This document shows positions 60,763-64,000 of a stretch of 64,000 bases of DNA, piece by piece (position 1 is the first letter of the stretch; each line of letters starts with the position of its first letter). A program made the position numbers and the translations under genes. Origin of the DNA: Callipepla californica brunnescens (lineage: Eukaryota; Chordata; Aves; Galliformes; Odontophoridae); assembly GCA_023055505.1 (NCBI GenBank), contig JALIRH010000004.1, forward strand, positions 23,369,368 to 23,433,367. Reading direction: 5' to 3'. Below the pieces are notes generated by a model. It had not been told where the DNA came from. It ran no database searches and saw nothing but the letters and a program-made list of their open reading frames with translations.

Positions 60763-61403
60763 ACAGAATCATAGGGTTTAGAAGGAACTTCTGGAAGCCA
60801 GGCAGTGTAACCTGCTGCTAAAGAAGGTTCCCTTCAGCAGGCAGGACAGGAAAGGTTCCAGGCAGGTTTTGAGTATCTTCAACAAAGGAGACTCTACAAC
60901 CCTCTGGACAGCCTGGTCCAGTGCACTGTCACTCTCAAAGTGAAAATGCTCTTTCTCGTGTTCAGATGGAATTTCCTATGCTACAGTTTGTGCCCACTGC
61001 CCCTTGTTCTGTTGCTGGATGCCATTAAAAAAAGCCTGGCCCCATCCACTTGACTGCCTCCTTTTACATATTTAGAAGCAACAATAATATCCCTTCTCAG
61101 TCTTGTCCAGGCTGAACAAGGCTTTGCCAGGTCCCAAGCCTCTCTGCCTCATCCTCCTTTATGAGGATAAGGGAGATGCTCCAGGCCCCTCATCATCTTT
61201 GTGGCCCACTGCCGAACTGCCTTTCAAAGTTCCCTGTTTTTCTTCAACTGGAGAGCCCAGAACTGTACACAAAACTCCAGATGTGGCCTACAAGGGCACA
61301 GCAGAGGGAAAGGATCACCTTTCTCAACCTGCTGGCCACACTCTTCTTAATGCACCCCAGGATACCATTGGCCTTCTTGGCCACCAGGGTACACTGCTGT
61401 CAG
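60763..61403 (-). mobile_element. CR1 LINE 3' fragment, long copy
   Basis: The left border is cagaatcatagggtttagaa, the complement of a CR1 3' end. The body keeps, in order, 'ggacagcctggtccagtgca', 'cctatgctacagtttgtgcc' and 'cttgtccaggctgaacaagg'. It then has the coding-strand complement 'aaaactccagatgtggccta', 'aacctgctggccacactctt' and 'ttggccttcttggccaccag'. It extends about 250 bases further 5' than most copies here. Numerous substitutions; inactive. Confidence 0.94.
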
Positions 61404-63743
61404 TGAAATCATTTTAGCCTTTACTTAGTGGAAGAATAAGTAGAAGAAACCTTAAGTGCTGCACTTTGCTAAAACCCCTTACAAGTATTAACTACTTTAA
61501 ATTAAAAAAAGTCTCATTAAGGTAGAAAGCTGTACATCATCACCTCTTCAACGTACTGAAGAAGGTAAAACTATCACAAAAAAGGTCTGAGGCTTACTTT
61601 CTTTTTTACCAAAACAAGCAAGAAGCAGTGCAAAAAGAAGAGCAATGGCAGGAAAATGCCGTTTGTGTAGAGACAACTTTCAAGAGGAGACAAAACACTG
61701 TAAGAACTTCAGTCAACTCCATATTTTACTGAGTTGTTTTGTTTTGTTTTTTGTTTGGTTGGTTTGGTTTTTAAATGAGTAATAGTGTGATAAAAGCACT
61801 TGCTGGTAACCACCTTTGGGTCAGTCTATTCCATGTAACAGTAAACACTGTATGCTTACTGAACAGAAAAGAAGAAAGATACAGGAGGTGAACACGGGGT
61901 TAGAAAGAAGAAAAGACAGAACAAAAGTAGAACCAGAGAGACAAGAGTCTCACTTCCATCAGGCTGGCAGACACAGCATCACCGTTTAGATCTCTCGGCT
62001 CAGTTCTAGGTAAGGGTCCGCTCAGGGTCACCCCAAACAAGAAGGGTCACAGATTATGCAACTTTTATCAATGTCACCATCACTGAAGGGTGACCTAATG
62101 TTGGTTCAAGTCCAGGCACTACGAAGTATTATTTACTCTCCTTTTCCAGCCAACTTCAACGTTACAGAACTATTTACCTATCCAGGTTTAATATTTTGAC
62201 GTCAATGGTAACTCATTAACAAACGCTCTACGAGAGATCTGCCAGACTTGAAAGGCTTGCAAGAGACAACCCGAGTAAAGCCATAACAGCACTTGCATTT
62301 TACAGAGGCTGCACTGGCGTACAAGACTGCACAGACAGCCTATACATTCTGCAGTCTTCACCACAATTTTTACCACTTCTTTTTCCTCTTTTTCTTACCT
62401 CACCTTTCTTGTTTCTCTGGGTTTTTGTTTTTGTTTTTAAAGGAAGATACCTGGAACACTGAATGGCAAAGCTTAGGCCACCATGAGACCAACCCACTAG
62501 CTCATTCTCCATCTGAAAAATCTACCAGTCTGATGACTAGCACTTGAGTCCTGAGTGAAGAAATACAGATTTCCTCCTAAGTAGGAAACTAGCAAAATAC
62601 ACATAAACACAAAACTCTGTCAAGCAACATGTACAACAATACATTCTCTTGAACACAATGAAATCTAAGCTATGAGACAAACATCTACTTTGTATTAATA
62701 CACTGTAGAGCCATGTGCCTCAATCTTGACATCAGGCAAGGCTAGCAACACACCCAAACATTTGTTTAATATCCTCATTTAAAAAACAAACATGCATTCC
62801 AAATCAATTCAAAGGAGTTCAAATTCCATCTGAATAAAACTGTGAGGTGCAATAGTGGCACTTGCTGAAGTAAGGAGTCCATGTCTGATAGGAACATCAA
62901 TGCTTACCATGATAAATCCACATGTATATAGACTGACAACTAACCCGACATACGGCTATAATCCTAACTGGAAAACCTAAGGAAGTCATGTTATGTTAAC
63001 CATCTAATTTCTAATCACTGTACTCTTATAAATGATTAAATTATTAAAAAAAAAAAAATAAAGTTTGTACTAAACCTACCCATTGCTACGCTTACTCTTT
63101 TGTACAGGGGACAAGAAGCATTTTTTAATGGAAAAATAAATAAAGGCAAAAACAGACTCCAAAGTTTTGTGTCTTTCCACAACTGGAAAAAGCAGAAACT
63201 AGGTGCTCCGTGTCCCCAAAGTACAGATGCTTTCTTCCACCGGTTAAAAGAAATTTGAGAGAAGATAACAAGTTTGGACAGAGATAATTAAGATATTTAT
63301 ATCAAGTTCAGTCTCATGTCTAAGCATACACTGTTTCAGCAAAAAGAATCTAGAAAAGCTTTTAGAAACCAAAGCGTCCCCATTATAACAGGAAAACAAT
63401 CTCCAAAATTTTTCAGCATGCAATTCAAAGCAATGGCATTAGGGGGAAAAGGGATAAAAACGCACTGTTCTTTTGTCTACTGATTTCCCTTTAAAAGCAA
63501 GGCAGAATCGAATCAGATCACACACTCTTCTCAACAGAATTTCAAATTATGACACACAGGTGTAAGAGTTTAACCGTGTGTTCAAACCGAATCTGTAGTA
63601 CAAACGGTAGGGCATTGTGGGAACGTTTACAGGTGAAAATTATCACAAGTCACCAATCAAAACAGAATAATAACCCAAGGCACGCAGCGTGAAGCTGTAC
63701 AAATACGCAAAGCACGTTTTGCTGGCAGACGCCTCCTGCTCAC
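61404..63743. other. Probable first-intron sequence next to the promoter
   Basis: AT-rich with T/G-rich simple sequence at 61,736-61,770. A perfect CRE-type site TGACGTCA lies at 62,197-62,204. A possible 60-base minus-strand exon lies at 62,399-62,458. The motif ttcccacaatgcccta on the minus strand (about 63,609-63,624) resembles a ZNF143-type site. No transposon was recognised. Proximity to the CpG island suggests intron 1 of the leftward gene. Confidence 0.45.
62197..62204. promoter_or_regulatory. Consensus CRE-like site TGACGTCA
   Basis: Perfect palindromic cAMP-response/ATF element with flanks ttTGACGTCAatgg. It lies about 1.7 kb from the putative start codon at the right edge, on the transcribed side. 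The CpG survives in otherwise CpG-poor DNA. CREB/ATF factors bind this motif, but an eight-base match can occur by chance about once in 65 kb. Confidence 0.35.
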
Positions 63744-63896
63744 TTTAACTGCGATGATATATCGGGCAGCAGCACTGCTTCCGTCGCTCTGAGCACGGCA
63801 GCCGCGGCCCCCCCCCCCCCAGCAGCCCCCGGCACGCGCCCCTCCGGCCGGGCCGCCTTCAGCACCGGGCTGCGGACAGCGCCCGCTGCTCGCCAT
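63744..63896 (-). CDS. Putative first coding exon of an unidentified gene
   Basis: On the minus strand an ATGGCG start in good context (gcgagATGG) opens a 51-codon frame MASSGRCPQPG ... ARYIIAVK. It ends at a plausible splice donor, GTTAAA|GTGAGC. The frame is Gly/Ala/Arg-rich before the last ten residues, as is usual for first exons in bird CpG islands. A run of 13 G inside it encodes a Gly stretch. If its length is misread by one base, everything after it changes frame. The frame stays open upstream of the ATG, so the start is chosen on context only. I do not recognise the protein. Alternatively the exon may be entirely 5' UTR. Confidence 0.35.
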
Positions 63897-64000
63897 CTCG
63901 CGGCCGGGCTCCAGGAGGGCCCGTTCCGGCACGCGGCGGGCGCGCAACTTCCACGGCAACTCCCCTCTCCTTCTCCCGGGATTGCGGCCCCTTCCTGCTA
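63770..64000 (-). promoter_or_regulatory. CpG-island promoter, cut by the window edge
   Basis: Roughly thirty CpG dinucleotides occur in 220 bases, against almost none elsewhere in the window, and GC content exceeds 70 percent. GGAAGT/CCGGAA words (ETS-type) and GC-rich boxes are present. There is no clear TATA box at a suitable distance, which fits a housekeeping-type, dispersed-start promoter. Direction is inferred from the minus-strand ATG and donor. The island probably continues beyond 64,000 and could be bidirectional. Confidence 0.75.

Noticed and set aside
1..64000. CRISPR array, tRNA/rRNA genes, bacterial operons, phage or plasmid modules
   Set aside because: No regularly spaced repeats, no cloverleaf or rRNA signature was recognised, and composition and repeats are those of bird nuclear DNA.

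Overview
This window is vertebrate nuclear DNA, almost certainly from a bird and probably a galliform such as chicken. The evidence is at least eleven CR1 LINE fragments, the dominant repeat of bird genomes. Several keep the CR1 3' end with its (ATTCTATG)-like tail, and others can still be read as CR1 ORF2 peptide. A short mariner of the chicken Galluhop/Mariner1_GG type is also present. The background is AT-rich and CpG-poor, with poly-A/T and AT microsatellites. Nothing prokaryotic, viral or plasmid-like was seen.

Layout. Positions 1-63,700 look like intron and/or intergenic DNA. CR1 fragments on the + strand lie near 2.1, 34.8, 47.3 and 50.3 kb. CR1 fragments on the - strand lie near 8.6-9.5, 11.4-11.8, 17.9-18.3 (old), 30.7-31.1, 32.2, 44.8-45.1 and 60.8-61.4 kb. 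The mariner is at 19.60-19.88 kb. Simple repeats include a TA/TATG/poly-G block at 8.35-8.46 kb, A/T tracts of 17-30 bases, and a duplicated AT-rich block at 59.9-60.05 kb. The last 230 bases are a dense CpG island with a good start codon on the - strand (ATGGCG, CAT at 63,894-63,896). An open frame runs from it into a plausible splice donor. I read this as the promoter and first exon of a gene transcribed leftwards, so much of the window may be its long first intron(s).

Genes. I could not recognise any protein-coding gene by sequence. The longest Met-initiated open frames are 120-148 codons, which is about what chance gives in 64 kb of this composition, and none resembles a known protein. 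Pairs of good splice sites enclosing short open frames occur on both strands. The most suggestive are on the - strand: a phase-compatible group in the first 7 kb and a 32-base candidate at 59,460. They are reported as hypotheses because equally good pairs on the + strand show how easily they arise by chance. No tRNA, rRNA, snRNA, microRNA or CRISPR array was recognised.

The value of the window therefore lies in its repeat history, the edge promoter and a short list of exons to test by RNA-seq or cross-species alignment.
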